In this document: positions 1-10,498 of the stretch, piece after piece | How the letters are laid out: the number at the start of each line of letters is the position of its first letter | Numbering within the stretch: the first letter of the stretch is position 1 | Source: Annona cherimola | Taxonomy: Eukaryota > Streptophyta > Magnoliopsida > Magnoliales > Annonaceae | DNA: 64,000 nucleotides | Assembly (NCBI GenBank): GCA_030490835.1 | Contig: CM059972.1 | Location: 91,435,137 to 91,499,136 of the forward strand | Direction: 5' to 3' | Program-made: the position numbers and the translations under genes | Notes under the pieces: model-generated | The model's input: the letters and a program-made list of their open reading frames with translations, nothing else | Database searches by the model: none | What the model was told of the DNA's origin: nothing

Positions 1-149
1 AGATAAATATAAATGAAAATAATATATTTACTTATAATATAATTACAATATGTCAAACATGTATTTATAAATATAAATAACATAAAATACAAAAAATATA
101 AAGAAATATTGTTTGGATATTATATATAAAATATATTTTATAATATATA

Positions 150-326
150 TATAATAGAATCGGGCTCGGGTTCACTCAAACCCTAACTATATTATATTTA
201 CAAATCGGGTTCACCGGGTTCGGGTTCTTCGGGCTCGGGGTTGCAAAAAAGTGAGTTTTAACACTGTAAAAATTCGGATTTGGCGGGCCGGGTTCGGGCT
301 CAACCCAGCCCAAGTTGTACCCCTAG
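150..326. mobile_element. hAT-like non-autonomous element, right part
   Basis: The stretch is rich in alternating GGGTTCGGG/CGGGCTCGGG and ends at TTGTACCCCTA. Plant hAT elements with CAGGGGTGTAC-type ends commonly have this GC-rich 'gggctcggg' subterminal composition. The other terminus would lie at or before the window edge, so neither TSD nor TIR pair can be checked. Family assignment is tentative. Confidence 0.3.
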
Positions 327-525
327 TATCAGTAGCACTTGTCGGACGCTCCATTTTCGTAAAAGAAATTTTTGATGTAAAAAATTTCACACGCTCGTGG
401 GTCAGGAAAAGATGCACGTTCGTGTAGTTAAAAAGGAGTTGTCGCCCACGTAAGGCTGCAAAAGCTTCACACGCGTTTATACAAAAAGCTTTAGCAAACG
501 CAACAATTTTACTTTAGATGATCTA

Positions 526-1069
526 GGGTGTGTTTAGCAATTGATAAAAAATGTCAGGTTAAAACTTTTCAATCTAAAACTTTTCACTCTCCACAACTAT
601 CATATTTTTTAATCATTTTTTAATATTTTCCTATACAACTACCCTACTTTTCCACACAACTAACTTATCTATTTTAACTTTATCATCTTTACCATTCGTC
701 ATTTCCTCTTTCATATTATATCATTTGACAACTTTTACTTTCCAAAACTTTTCATTAAGGGTGTGTTTGGGAATGGATAAAATTTTTGATGAAAAGTTGT
801 AGAGATGAGAAATTGTCAAATGATATGATATGATAGAGGTAATAATGAGGAATAAATATGATAAAGTTGAAATAGATAAGTTGGTTGTGTTGGTAGTTGT
901 GTAGAAATGATTGAAAAGTATGATAGTTGTATAGAAAAATGTGAAAAAATAATTAAAAAATAGGGTAGTTATGGAGAGTGAAAAGTTTTAGATTGAAAAG
1001 TTTTAAATTGACAACTTTTTGTTATTGCCGAATACACCCTAAATGTTTTATTCATTACCAAACACATCC
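526..1069 (-). mobile_element. Tourist/PIF-Harbinger-type MITE, outer copy (interrupted)
   Basis: It begins GGGTGTGTTTAG and ends CAAACACATCC, the terminal inverted repeat seen in at least eight other copies in this window. The body matches the copy at 61166-61445. It is interrupted at 756-1042 by a second copy of the same family in the opposite orientation. Flanks are CTA (523-525) and TTA (1070-1072), a degenerate 3-bp target duplication as expected for PIF/Harbinger MITEs. No coding capacity. Confidence 0.75.
759..1039 (+). mobile_element. Tourist/PIF-Harbinger-type MITE nested in the outer copy
   Basis: It runs from GGGTGTGTTTGGG to CGAATACACCC and is flanked by perfect TAA duplications at 756-758 and 1040-1042. 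Its sequence is the reverse complement of the surrounding copy, so it inserted later in inverted orientation. Length is 281 bp with no ORF. Confidence 0.85.
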
Positions 1070-1111
1070 TTATACAAGTTCCTTTGCTTTTGGACTTGAT
1101 GATTGCTTAAT

Positions 1112-1859
1112 GATCCTTTCAGACCGCAAACCGGCGATTTCAGATTGGTTCAAAAATTATTTTTTTTTGAAATTGTTTTTCAAATATATTAATCTAGTTA
1201 TATTTAATCTATAAATCAAATTTTTATCATTTTTGAATATGTGATTTAAAATAACTTAAATACCTTTGTGTAGAAGTCCAAAATGAATCTTCACAAGTTT
1301 ATAGATTTGTAGAGATGGTTTTCTAATTGAGTTAGAGAATCTCAGAATTTTGAGAGTAGAGTTATAGCGATGACAGAAGTCTTGAGTCCCCATTCGTATG
1401 GATTCTATTTCCTTTTTAAGTCGTCATATTTGTTTGTTAAGATCCTATATTTTTAGGAGATCTTGTAGATAATGGCCTTATAAAGTGGGATGTATAGGAG
1501 ATCATGGGCTACGTGAAAACGTAAGGGTAGACACATGTAATAGGCAGTTTGACTTGGCCTCTATACTAGTGTCAATTTTAGGAGAATTAGTAGATATGTG
1601 AACAGTGAAAGCCCAGTTCATTTGGGAAGTGGTGGCATCATGAAGAGAGGGATGAGGACACATGTGAGGTGGTTTTGATAAGGCATCTGCACCTTCTATT
1701 TAAAAATTCAAAATAAATATATACGCATATCAAAATAGTAAAACTTATAGATTAAATATAACTAGATTAATATATTTATAAAAAATTTCAAAATAAATAA
1801 ATAAATACATTTTCTGACCAATCTGAAATCGCCATGTTTCAAACCAATCTGAAAAGATC
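1112..1859. mobile_element. Long-terminal-inverted-repeat element (Mutator-like candidate)
   Basis: About 150 bp at 1112-1260 matches, inverted, 1730-1859. Both arms carry GGCGATTTCAGATTGG and the block TATTAATCTAGTTATATTT, with about 470 bp between them. A direct repeat, GATGATTGCTTAA (with one extra T on the right), flanks it at about 1096-1110 and 1868-1884. Long TIRs without coding capacity fit a non-autonomous MULE, but the exact ends and TSD length are uncertain. Confidence 0.45.
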
Positions 1860-2140
1860 AATGCTCTTGATGATTTGCTTAAATGTATTATATTACATGT
1901 AAATGACCCCTATTTAATCATCTCATTATGCATATTATATTTTATTAATTTTTAGACAGCCATAAAATCACAGTCAACGTAACTTAATTCGGAAGAGGAT
2001 TAGAACTCAAAACGTAGAGCACTGTCACGTATGCTAGAATAGAGTTAATTATGAAAGAGGGCTGATCTTATGCTGCCGGTCGTATAGGACCTCCATGCGT
2101 CCGTCCTTAGACCCCTTTTAGCTTTTTTTTTTTTTTTTTT

Positions 2141-2386
2141 TAAACATGTAGAGTTAGTTATATTTAATATATAAACTAAGTTTTATTATATTTGAATGCT
2201 TTTAAATATTTTTATTTTTAAACACAGTAATAGTTTCGTAATTTTCTGAGTTTTACGAAGTAATAGTTTCATAATTTTCTGAGTTTTACGAAAATGTTAC
2301 TGTGTTTAAAAATAAAAATACTTAAAAGAATCGAAATATGGTAAATTTTAGTTTATAGGTTAAATACACATAGCTCTATATGTTTA
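2141..2386. mobile_element. Foldback (hairpin) element
   Basis: The left half, starting TAAACATGTAGAG, pairs with the right half ending TATATGTTTA across almost the whole 246 bp. The centre holds a short direct duplication around TAATAGTTTCGTAATTTTCTGAG. A T18 tract precedes it and an A-rich tract follows. Non-coding. Confidence 0.5.
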
Positions 2387-2399
2387 TAAAAAAAATTAA

Positions 2400-3150
2400 A
2401 AAATATATATATTTTTGGGGAGTTCCATGGTTGGACTCATGAGAGGTCTCATGTGGCCGGTTGCATGGGATCACACCTCATTATGCAAACCCTAGGTCTC
2501 TGTTATGATATTTTCTCTAATCGATAATAATTAACGGTGGTAATAAAAAATAAGGTCATTAATTGAAAGGGAAAACATTACAATAAAATGAGCTTTTAGC
2601 GACGGTAAACTGTATTAGTATATGTATTAATTTGGATGCTATAATGCCTGGATAGCTAAGCTACTGCAAATCAGTTGCAAGGGGCTTTAGTGGGAAGTTT
2701 TTCGCATATTAATTTTTACAACATTCATTATATTATTGATGACAATAATGACTTATATTATTAACTAGTATATTTTTGCAACAAATAGTACTGAATATTG
2801 TTGAAAATGTATTGCAATTTTTTTTTAATAGTGAAAGGATTTTTGGTCTTTAGTCATATATTGCCATGATTAATCCCGAGTATATTGCAACGATGCCAAA
2901 AAAATAATAATAATAAGGCCTAGGTCCAACTGTAACAAGGTCAAACCCTAACTAAAAACCTAAGAGGTCATATTGTCGACCCCAGTTTTGAGTAAAAATC
3001 GTTGCTTGCCTTGTGCTCAAACGCATGGCTAGCTCCACGAGTCTGAAGGAACCAACAGTCCATTCGCTTACGCCATCAGCCATGTCTATGGTAAGAGCAA
3101 AGCACATTTTCCCGCACACCCCGTCTGAATGGTTGGATCATGCCATCTCC
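2400..3150. other. Intergenic sequence, no gene seen
   Basis: AT-rich sequence without a long ORF, LTR end or TIR pair that I can recognise. It contains short homopolymer tracts only. Confidence 0.5.
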
Positions 3151-3159
3151 CAAAATGTC

Positions 3160-3842
3160 GGATAATTTACTGATGTGCTCCTTTAGTTTAATTTTAATTA
3201 CTAATATACCCACATTGTTTTATGAATTGAACATTACTCCGATAAAATTTCACTAAAATTGTTTACATATCCATATTAATGGCTAACATTTAATGGAAGT
3301 ACATATGTTACTAAATAAAAGGATAATTTGCAGATATATCTACTTAGTTTGACACTAATTAATAATATATCTGCATTCTTTTGTGAATTATAGATTATCC
3401 TTACAATGTTTCACTAAAATTACTTGCGTATCGATGACACCTTTTTGTCATCAAAAAATTGTTAATGCGTACATTAAAATTTTAATAATGATATAAATAG
3501 CCTATTTAAAGCTATATTAGAATTCCACAATTTTATAAAATACCTAGTTGTGTAGGTAAAAGGGGATTACTAAGGGTGTAACATGTTAGTAGTTGACACG
3601 AGTTGACAAGCAATTTTGGTAAAAAAATTTTGGGGTAATATACAATTGATAAAATAATGTGGTGATATCAGCAAATTACCCTTTTTATTTAATATCTCAT
3701 GTACTTTCATTAAATGTCAGCCGTTAGTATGGGTATGCAAGCAATTTTTAGAAAATTTTATAAGAATAATATGCAATTCATGAAACAATGTAGTATATTA
3801 GCAATTAGTGTCAAACTAAATTGGTATATTAGCCAATTACCC
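3160..3842. mobile_element. Mutator-like non-autonomous element with compound inverted repeats
   Basis: The ends GGATAATTT... and ...CCAATTACCC are parts of inverted arms of about 320 bp. Each arm is two diverged tandem units that contain ATTTGC and TAGTTTGACACTAATT. The flanks are CAAAATGTC (3151-3159) and AAAAATGTC (3843-3851), matching at 8 of 9 bases, and a 9-bp duplication is typical of Mutator-like elements. There is no transposase. Confidence 0.65.
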
Positions 3843-3851
3843 AAAAATGTC

Positions 3852-5100
3852 AAAGTATATATATATATATAGAATGCTAGATAATAAGCAAATCTCTTTG
3901 AGAAGGGTCTAAACCTCTGAAAAGCACCCGTAAATGATCATCGCGTAGGTCCGTCAAACTATGAACTAAGAGGAGATCAAAGCGATTTGCCCCTAGCTTT
4001 ATAAAAATTGATAACTCTATGTAAATAAAATTATTCTTGTTATTATTCGAGATTAAAATCAGCTAATCCAAGAGTTTTGCATGGTGTTAGGTTAATTTTG
4101 CATGAAATTAGAGTCGAATTATAATTTAAATGTGGTTATGTATAGTTTGCATTAAATCATCGTTTTTATAGCATTTCATCTTTTATATATTATTTTGTCT
4201 TTTTTGTATTTTTGTAGACGGGAAAGAATAAAAATAAGGTACTTACATGTAGCAAAGCAAACAAATTACTTGGGGTTGTGGTTCTAAAGTGTCAAAGGCC
4301 AAACAAAGTGTTGAGCGTTGTGGCGCCAGTTTATCCATGTTAAAAATGTTATATAACTTGCTTTTCAAGCTACTAGGTATAAAAGGAAGGTCGAAACTCA
4401 TATTAGGGCATTCTTTTTACAAGAAATAAGTTAAGAAGAGTTAAAGGAGGAAGAAGACAAGCAAAAGGAAGAGAAATCTTCAATAGATTTTCTTCTTATC
4501 TCTCATTTCTTTCTTTCTTTCTTTTACTTTTTGCTTTCTTTTGGTATGATTTTGTACGAGAATGCTTTATTTTAGGATTTGTTATGAAATCCTTAAACTA
4601 ATTTTTTCCTTAGAATTGTGATGGAATTTTGCATGGATTAAGAAATTTACTTTCTTCTTTTATGTGATTTTGTTGGTTGAGTTATCTATTTAATACTTTC
4701 ATAAGTATGACTATCTTGTGGATCATTGTGATAACTCTTTTAAAGCTTGAAAAAGCTAGCGTAGAGTTGGACAAAGCTTGAATGGCATGATGTTATCTCA
4801 CTATGCTAAGGATAGTTTATCTCAGCAAATGAGTAATGAAATTTATTAGCTTGGATAGGAATATACCAGTTAATTTCATATAATCATAGTTAAAGTTTGT
4901 CATTAATGCAATGAATTATTCTCATTCTCATGGGAATATAGAGATTAAGATTCTTTTAATATGTTTACACATAATCGAAAGGTTAATTTAAATATTATAG
5001 TGCCATCAATTAATAACTTATCTATATTAATCACATTAAGGGTTGTAAGCAATAAAATCATTAGGAAGTGTTAAGGAAAATTACAACTCTGATTCATTGC
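3852..5100. other. Intergenic sequence with one promoter-like TATA motif
   Basis: No credible ORF. A GGTATAAAAGG motif lies at about 4376-4386, followed by a purine-rich then CT-rich stretch (to about 4540) that resembles a transcribed leader. This may be LTR-derived, but I found no partner copy and no terminal motif. Confidence 0.3.
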
Positions 5101-5328
5101 TATTAAAAGAAAGAAGATAAGCACATAAATTTATGTGTTTTAATAATTGGCCACTCCACAGTGGAGGACCCTTTTTCCATCATCATTATGTCTCCATAGA
5201 TCCACTATTTATAAGCATTTTATGCCAATCAATTGTGTAGAATCGATTACATATCAATCATCTACTGATCAATCTCCGTGATATTGTATGCAGTTTTCTA
5301 CTACCATATTAGGTTGTGGCTTTTAACA
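5101..5328 (-). repeat. C1 3' LTR
   Basis: It matches 24340-24618 in the same orientation. Shared blocks include AGATAAGCACATAAA, the run TCCATAGATCCACTATTTAT and TAGGTTGTGG. On the minus strand it starts TGTTAAAAGCC directly after a polypurine tract. It is shorter than its partner because the partner carries an internal duplication of the TCCACTATTTATAAGCATTT block. Confidence 0.7.
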
Positions 5329-5339
5329 CTCCCCCTTCG
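5329..5339 (-). promoter_or_regulatory. C1 polypurine tract
   Basis: Read on the minus strand this is CGAAGGGGGAG immediately before the 3' LTR start, the position of the plus-strand primer in copia elements. Confidence 0.65.
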
Positions 5340-6743
5340 TGCAAAGATACCAATTGAGACCAACTTTGATAATATATATTCAAATTGCTTCTTTAGTATG
5401 GTCTAGGTAAAAATATTTGAAAGTTGATCTCTGTTTTGAACATAAGGGGCAGAGATTAGTTTTGCTTGAACTTTCTCTCGTACATAGTGATAATCGACTT
5501 CTATATGTTTTGTTCTTTTACGAAACACTAGATTAAAGGTTTATATAGATTGGCACCTAATTATCACAAAATAATTTTATTGGAGTACACAGAGTAAGAC
5601 CAAATCAATTCATTAATTGCTGATGTCATCGCCCTATACTCAACTTCTACACTCAATCGTACAACAACATTCTATTTCTTGTTTTTCTATATAACCAAAT
5701 TACCACCTACAAGGATACAATAACTAGTAGTAGACTTCCAATTCTCCAAGTCTCCTACACATCCTACATTTATATATCCTATGAGTTCTATATGCCCACA
5801 TATTTCATTATGCCCATTAGCCTTCATCCAGATTCCTCTTCCAAGATTTGCTTTTAAGTATTAAAGTATTCAATGAGCTATTTTTATATGTTCAATTATG
5901 GGAGAATATTATATGAACTGACTAATAAAGGTCACTACCTATACAAGTTTTAGAAGTATTTCTTTGAACGAACATAGAAGAATTTGAATTACATTTAAAG
6001 AAACCATAGTTCAAAAGAGCAACACTTAGTTTTTCATATTCAGATCATGGTGATTGTTTCTAACCATAAATTATCTTTTTTAATTTGCATGTCAAACCAT
6101 GTTTTCCTTCAAGTGGATGACCTGAGGGCTCCATTTCTTCATCTAAGTCTCCATATCAGAACATATTTTTACATCCATCTAAAGTAAGGACCATTCATAA
6201 CTGACAGTTGTAGATTACAAAAACTCTAATAGTATTCGTCTTGGTCACATGGGCAAATGTTTCTCTATAATCAACTCAGCATGTTTGTGTGAAACCCTTA
6301 GCAACTAGTCTTGTTTTATATTTTTCCATCAAACCATCATTTTCATTTTTATATATTCATTTACATCTTTTTTTCCTTTTGGTAAATTAATAATTTCTCA
6401 TGTATGATTTTTGTCAAGGGCTTTAAGCTCTTCCTACATTGCATTTTTTCACTCAGAAAAATTCAAAGCTTCATAAAATTAGATGGTTCAACATGGGATT
6501 CAATAACAACTAAGAAAGAAAGGCGCTTGAGAAAAACATTATTATAGCAAATGTGTTCCTGAATAAGAAGGGCACCGGTCTAATATTTATATAAACCTTG
6601 TAATCTAGAAGAAGATTTTTTAAGTACGAGTCGACCTTTAAGGAAGATTGGGAAGATTCTCTACAACATATTCACGTACGACATTGAGAGGATGTTGACT
6701 ATTTAATTGGCTTTTTATGATTTGTTCATGTCTACCTTTTTCA
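5340..6743 (-). pseudogene. C1 copia RT and RNase H remnant
   Basis: Minus-strand translation with many stops shows copia RT and RNase H signatures. RT has a KTRLVAKGFTQ-like block near 6240-6330, RNase H has an EVEYRAMTSA block near 5600-5640, and near 5480-5540 there is a KHIEVDYHYVREKV-like end. Order and spacing follow Ty1-copia pol. The reading frame is repeatedly broken, so no protein is expected. Confidence 0.65.
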
Positions 6744-8310
6744 TCAATATATATCGTTGAGTGAGTGGTTGAGGAAGAGTACCATCCAGAGCAAATTCTT
6801 CATATCTCTCCCCCTAAACTTATTTTTGGTGAGAAAAATAAGGTACCTTTTTGACAAAAGAGACATTTCGAGAGATGAGTACTTTGCGTCTGAGAGGATC
6901 ATAGCATGTGTATCCCTCTTTGAATTTGGCAAAGGGTCTGTTTGGAAAGTGATAAAACTTTCCCATGAAACTTTTTTGGTACAAAATTTTTAAATTAGTA
7001 GAAAATGATGTGACATAATACAGATAATGATGAAGAGTAAAATAAAATAAAGTTAAAATAGATAAGTTAGTTGTATGGATAGTTGTATAGAATTAACAAA
7101 AAAGTATGGCGATTATATAAAAAAATGTGAAGAAATAATTAAAAATAAAGTAGTTATGGAAAGTGAAAAACTTTATATTGAAAAGTTTTAGTTGTAAACA
7201 AACATGCCCAAGTTTTCCAAGAAAATGCATTTCTTGTCATGATGATTAAGTTTTTCATTATTCTTTATATGAACATAATAACAACATCAAAATACTCAAA
7301 GATGAGATAAATCAAGTCTTCAACCTTTCAATATGTGTAATGGAGATTTATTTTTCAAGGTTTGACTAAGAAGGCAATTAAACCAATAACAAGTGGTAAG
7401 AATAACATTATGCCAAAAATTTTGGAAACATTCATTTCAAAAAAAAGAAGTCGAGCGACTTCAAGAATAAGTTTATTTTTTCTTTTTGCAACCTCATTTT
7501 ATTGAGGTATTCAAACACATGTAGTTTGCTGCAAAATTTTATGACCTTCTAGATAAGTTTAGAAAGCATGATTGATATACCCAGTTTCATTATTGGTGTG
7601 TTAAGTTTTTTAGGGAACTAAACTAACCGATAAATTTCAACAAGCAAACCCAAGTAGCTCGAGACTTTTTATTAATAAAAGTAATCATAAATTTATATCC
7701 CTCCCAAGAATCAAAAGGAGCAGGTCCTCACACAATAGAATGAACTAATTCAAAAAAGTTATTAAAAAAGTCAAATGTGCTAAGAAAGAAAGTCTATGCT
7801 GTTTAAAAAGGTGGTAAATATAATAGTTATTCAATCTTAAAGTAAAGTTATGATCTGATAACTGAAGAACTCGATTTGACGGGTGCCCTATTCTTTGATG
7901 CTTGAAGAGGGACCATTCTCTTTATTTCATGAAGCTGCAAAAACCTTATGAGTGGAGTCTAAGATGTATAGCCCTTGAACCCTTTTTCCCTCATCAATCT
8001 TAATTCCATAATTTTGTGCTGAAAGTAGCAGCATTTAGCAAAAAATTGCATTGCAATTGAGATCTTTAGTTAATTTGCTTATTGATAATAAATTTGATCT
8101 AGGGAAAGAGCAAATAAGGCATCTAAAGTTATTGGAAATAACTTAATTTTTCTTGTTCCTCAAGCTGAAATTTGTTGACCATTGGCAACTATTATATGTA
8201 GTTTGAAAGCATATGATTGAATATCATAAAGTTGAGAGGAATAATTACTCATATGATCTATGGTACCTTAATTAATTATCCAACTATGCTTGCCCCACCG
8301 ACAAAGTCAA
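6744..8310 (-). pseudogene. C1 copia protease and integrase remnant, split by a MITE
   Basis: On the minus strand, near 8150-8300, there is a protease-like segment including GTIDHMSN and VANGQQIS. Near 7870-7910 comes the integrase zinc-binding HQRIGH (H-X4-H). Near 7400 is FWHNVILTTCYWFN, like the conserved copia integrase helix. The integrase C-terminal block continues at 6744-6932 after the MITE at 6934-7209. Frames are broken by stops and small indels. Confidence 0.6.
6934..7209 (+). mobile_element. Tourist/PIF-Harbinger-type MITE inside C1 integrase
   Basis: It starts GGGTCTGTTTGG and ends AAACATGCCC, with the family body (AAAGTTAAAATAGATAAGTTAG). Its flanking trinucleotides, AAA and AAG, are imperfect. 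It separates two parts of the integrase C-terminal region of C1, so it is younger than C1. Confidence 0.75.
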
Positions 8311-8742
8311 CGGTCACTAATAAATTGCAGGATTGATGATAATAAGAGAACATACATAGGTACAATATATAATCTATTAGGTCGTCATCAATCAACAATT
8401 TCACTAAATTCAAATTAAACCAGATCCATGTAATTAAATCCATAGAATATATACTTTACATCTTCACTACATTGCTCTTAAAAATCAAAATAAATAATTC
8501 TAAATCTGGATTTGTTAAGTCCTAACTTCATCCGGTACACCAACCTCATGTTAGTCTCCACCCGCATACCTATTGTCTAAAGAAAATTAATAAAATTCGA
8601 TAAGTTCACGCAAACTCAATAAGTAAATCATATAAATGTAAACTGGCACAACTTGAATAAACAATATGCATAGGGGTTGACAAAACATAGATTAAATCAT
8701 ATATCCAAATTAGATTTAAATCCATATGAAACATATACTAAT
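8311..8742 (-). repeat. Gypsy-like LTR relic, part left of E1
   Basis: The sequence has no ORF and continues logically at 17378 after E1 is removed. Its composition and phrases (CTCAATAAGTAAATCAT region, TTAAGTCCTAACTTCATCC) resemble the 22286-23848 LTR-like sequence. Boundaries with C1 are not resolved. Confidence 0.3.
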
Positions 8743-8881
8743 TGTTGAAAACATGTGGAAAATAAGCCAAGTATATGTTTTGATGATTAACAAATCAATT
8801 TGAGTAAGTTTTGGTTACTAACATGTTTGTGAAAATGATTAAAGGATATAGAAATGAAGAAAATGAAGCATGACAAGTCAA

Positions 8882-9215
8882 GTCGATTTCCAAGTCGACT
8901 CAGGCTTCGACTTAGACCAAGTCGATCATTAAGTCGACTCCAGTAGCGACTTTGAGGCGTCATTTCCTTCCAGAGTTGAAATCGAGAACGAGAGCTGCAG
9001 AAGTCGCATCCCAAGTCGACTCCGCATGCGACTTGGGTGAAGTCGCAGACCAAGTCGACTCCAGCATCGACTTCGAAACGTCATTTCCTTCCAGATTTGA
9101 AATCGAGAACGAGAGCTGCCGAAGTCAAATCCCAAGTCGACTCCGCATGCGACTTAGGTGAAGTAGCAGACCAAGTCGACTCCAGCTTCGACTTCAGTGC
9201 AGAACTTGCAGATCA
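8882..9215 (+). repeat. U3 GTCGAC inverted-repeat array, distal block
   Basis: Closely spaced units AAGTCGACTCC...GCGACTT recur here, six with an exact GTCGAC palindrome. A clean example is CCCAAGTCG (9010-9018) facing CGACTTGGG (9029-9037) across a 10-base spacer. The block is CpG-rich compared with the surrounding AT-rich DNA and lies wholly upstream of the TATA box. An equivalent block occurs in every LTR of this family. Confidence 0.85.
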
Positions 9216-9552
9216 AGACGGCTCAATGCTAGATTCAAGTGGAAATGAAGATCAATTCGACTCAGACACTCAACATGGACCAAATAAGGATCAAATGAAG
9301 ATCAAATGAAGATCAAAGCAAGTAGGGCTGCATGAATCCATCATGTTGGATCATGAACACTTACTCGGACATCTTTCATGCATTCCAAGAATCAAGTACT
9401 CAAGAACTCAAGAAAAGGAATCCAAGATTTTCAAAGTAAATAATCATACAGTGTTCCAAAGAGGTATAAATCAAGAGAATAACATCAATATGAAGAAAAT
9501 CAAGTGATTAAAGTCATCTCCGAAGTTTTCAAGTTCAACTAGCAAGCTGAAG

Positions 9553-9735
9553 AAGTGAAGTCGCATCCGAAGTCGACTTCACCTGCAACTTGGGTCAAGT
9601 CGAAGATCAAGTCGACCCAGACTGGAACTTGAAGAAGTTGCGGAGAGCCGAAGTCGCACCCGAAGTCGACTCCATCTGCGACTTAGGCGAAGTCGCACCC
9701 GAAGTCGACTCCACCTGCGACTTGGGTCGCAACGA
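9553..9735 (+). repeat. U3 GTCGAC inverted-repeat array, TATA-proximal block
   Basis: Units of about 39 bp contain GAAGTCGACTCCA and TGCGACTT. The 3' LTR has one unit fewer here, so copy number is unstable. The block ends about 75 bp upstream of the TATA box. Confidence 0.8.
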
Positions 9736-9808
9736 TCGGAAATTTTTTGAACGTTGGCGCATTAAATGCGCGCCACCTATTTCCAAACGTTCGGATTCCC
9801 TCGCAAAT

Positions 9809-9815
9809 TATATAA
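9809..9815 (+). promoter_or_regulatory. E1 5' LTR TATA box
   Basis: TATATAA in the context AATTATATAAGGC. The same motif is at 16731-16737 (E1 3' LTR) and 55321-55327 (solo LTR). Transcription would begin about 30 bp downstream, which puts the GTCGAC arrays in U3. The start site itself is inferred. Confidence 0.65.
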
Positions 9816-10452
9816 GGCATTCAATATGAACGAGGAGGGTAGCTGAAAATTCATTGAATGAGCATATCTCCCATCTCTAAGAGCATTAAGTGATCAAGCC
9901 AACATCTAGAAGAAGAACCTTGCTTCCAAACTGCCAAGAGCTGCTTACTGAATCATTAAGCCTACATTATAAGTTCTTTTCTGCGCCAAATATGCCTCTA
10001 CACAACAGTAACGTCTAAAAACTTTCTTTTGTTATTTCTTGTTGTATTGAACTTGATTTAGTTTAGGTAATTAAGATCAAGTGTAAGCAAAGTAGTGTGT
10101 GATTGGAGTGGAACTCGTCACCTACTTGTGCTGTGAATTGTTGATGCCCCCTAGAGATGGAATCTAGAAGAGAGCAGTAGCTCTAGTTGTATTTGTGAAA
10201 TACATAGTGGAACCCAAGTCACAAGAGGTGTGAGCTTGGAAGAGTGGAGTAGGGAAGGTTGCCCGAACCACTATAAAATCTTATTTGTTGATATTTATTT
10301 CTGTTCTCTGCTCTATATTGCTTTCCATTTGCTTCTTCATAAAAGGGGACTAGATTAATCCGGGATAAAGTTTCTGTTTAAGTTGAAATATTTTAAATAC
10401 CCAATTCACCTCTCCCCTCTTGGGTAATTACCATTAACTCGGGACCAACGAG

Positions 10453-10464
10453 TGGTATCAGAGC
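10453..10464 (+). promoter_or_regulatory. E1 primer binding site (tRNA-Met initiator type)
   Basis: TGGTATCAGAGC, the standard plant copia PBS complementary to initiator tRNA-Met, two bases after the 5' LTR. Confidence 0.9.
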
Positions 10465-10498
10465 GGGTCTTTGAGTTTTACCAAAGAGATCTTTTGAT

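Larger units (their letters stand above)
8743..10450 (+). repeat. E1 5' LTR
   Basis: It starts TGTTGAAAACATG. Its end GGGACCAACG corresponds to GGGACCAACA in other copies, so the terminal CA has decayed. At 1708 bp it is 37 bp longer than the 3' LTR, chiefly because it keeps one extra 39-bp GTCGAC unit near 9650-9720. U3 holds the inverted-repeat arrays, a TATA box is at 9809-9815, and R/U5 follow. Confidence 0.92.

Noticed and set aside
9590..9829. 79-codon ORF found in five LTR copies (also 34729, 41814, 48898, 55102)
   Set aside because: It is upstream of the LTR TATA box, is built of GTCGAC repeat units, is broken in the E1 3' LTR and has no recognisable domain. Kept only as part of the U3 repeat observation.
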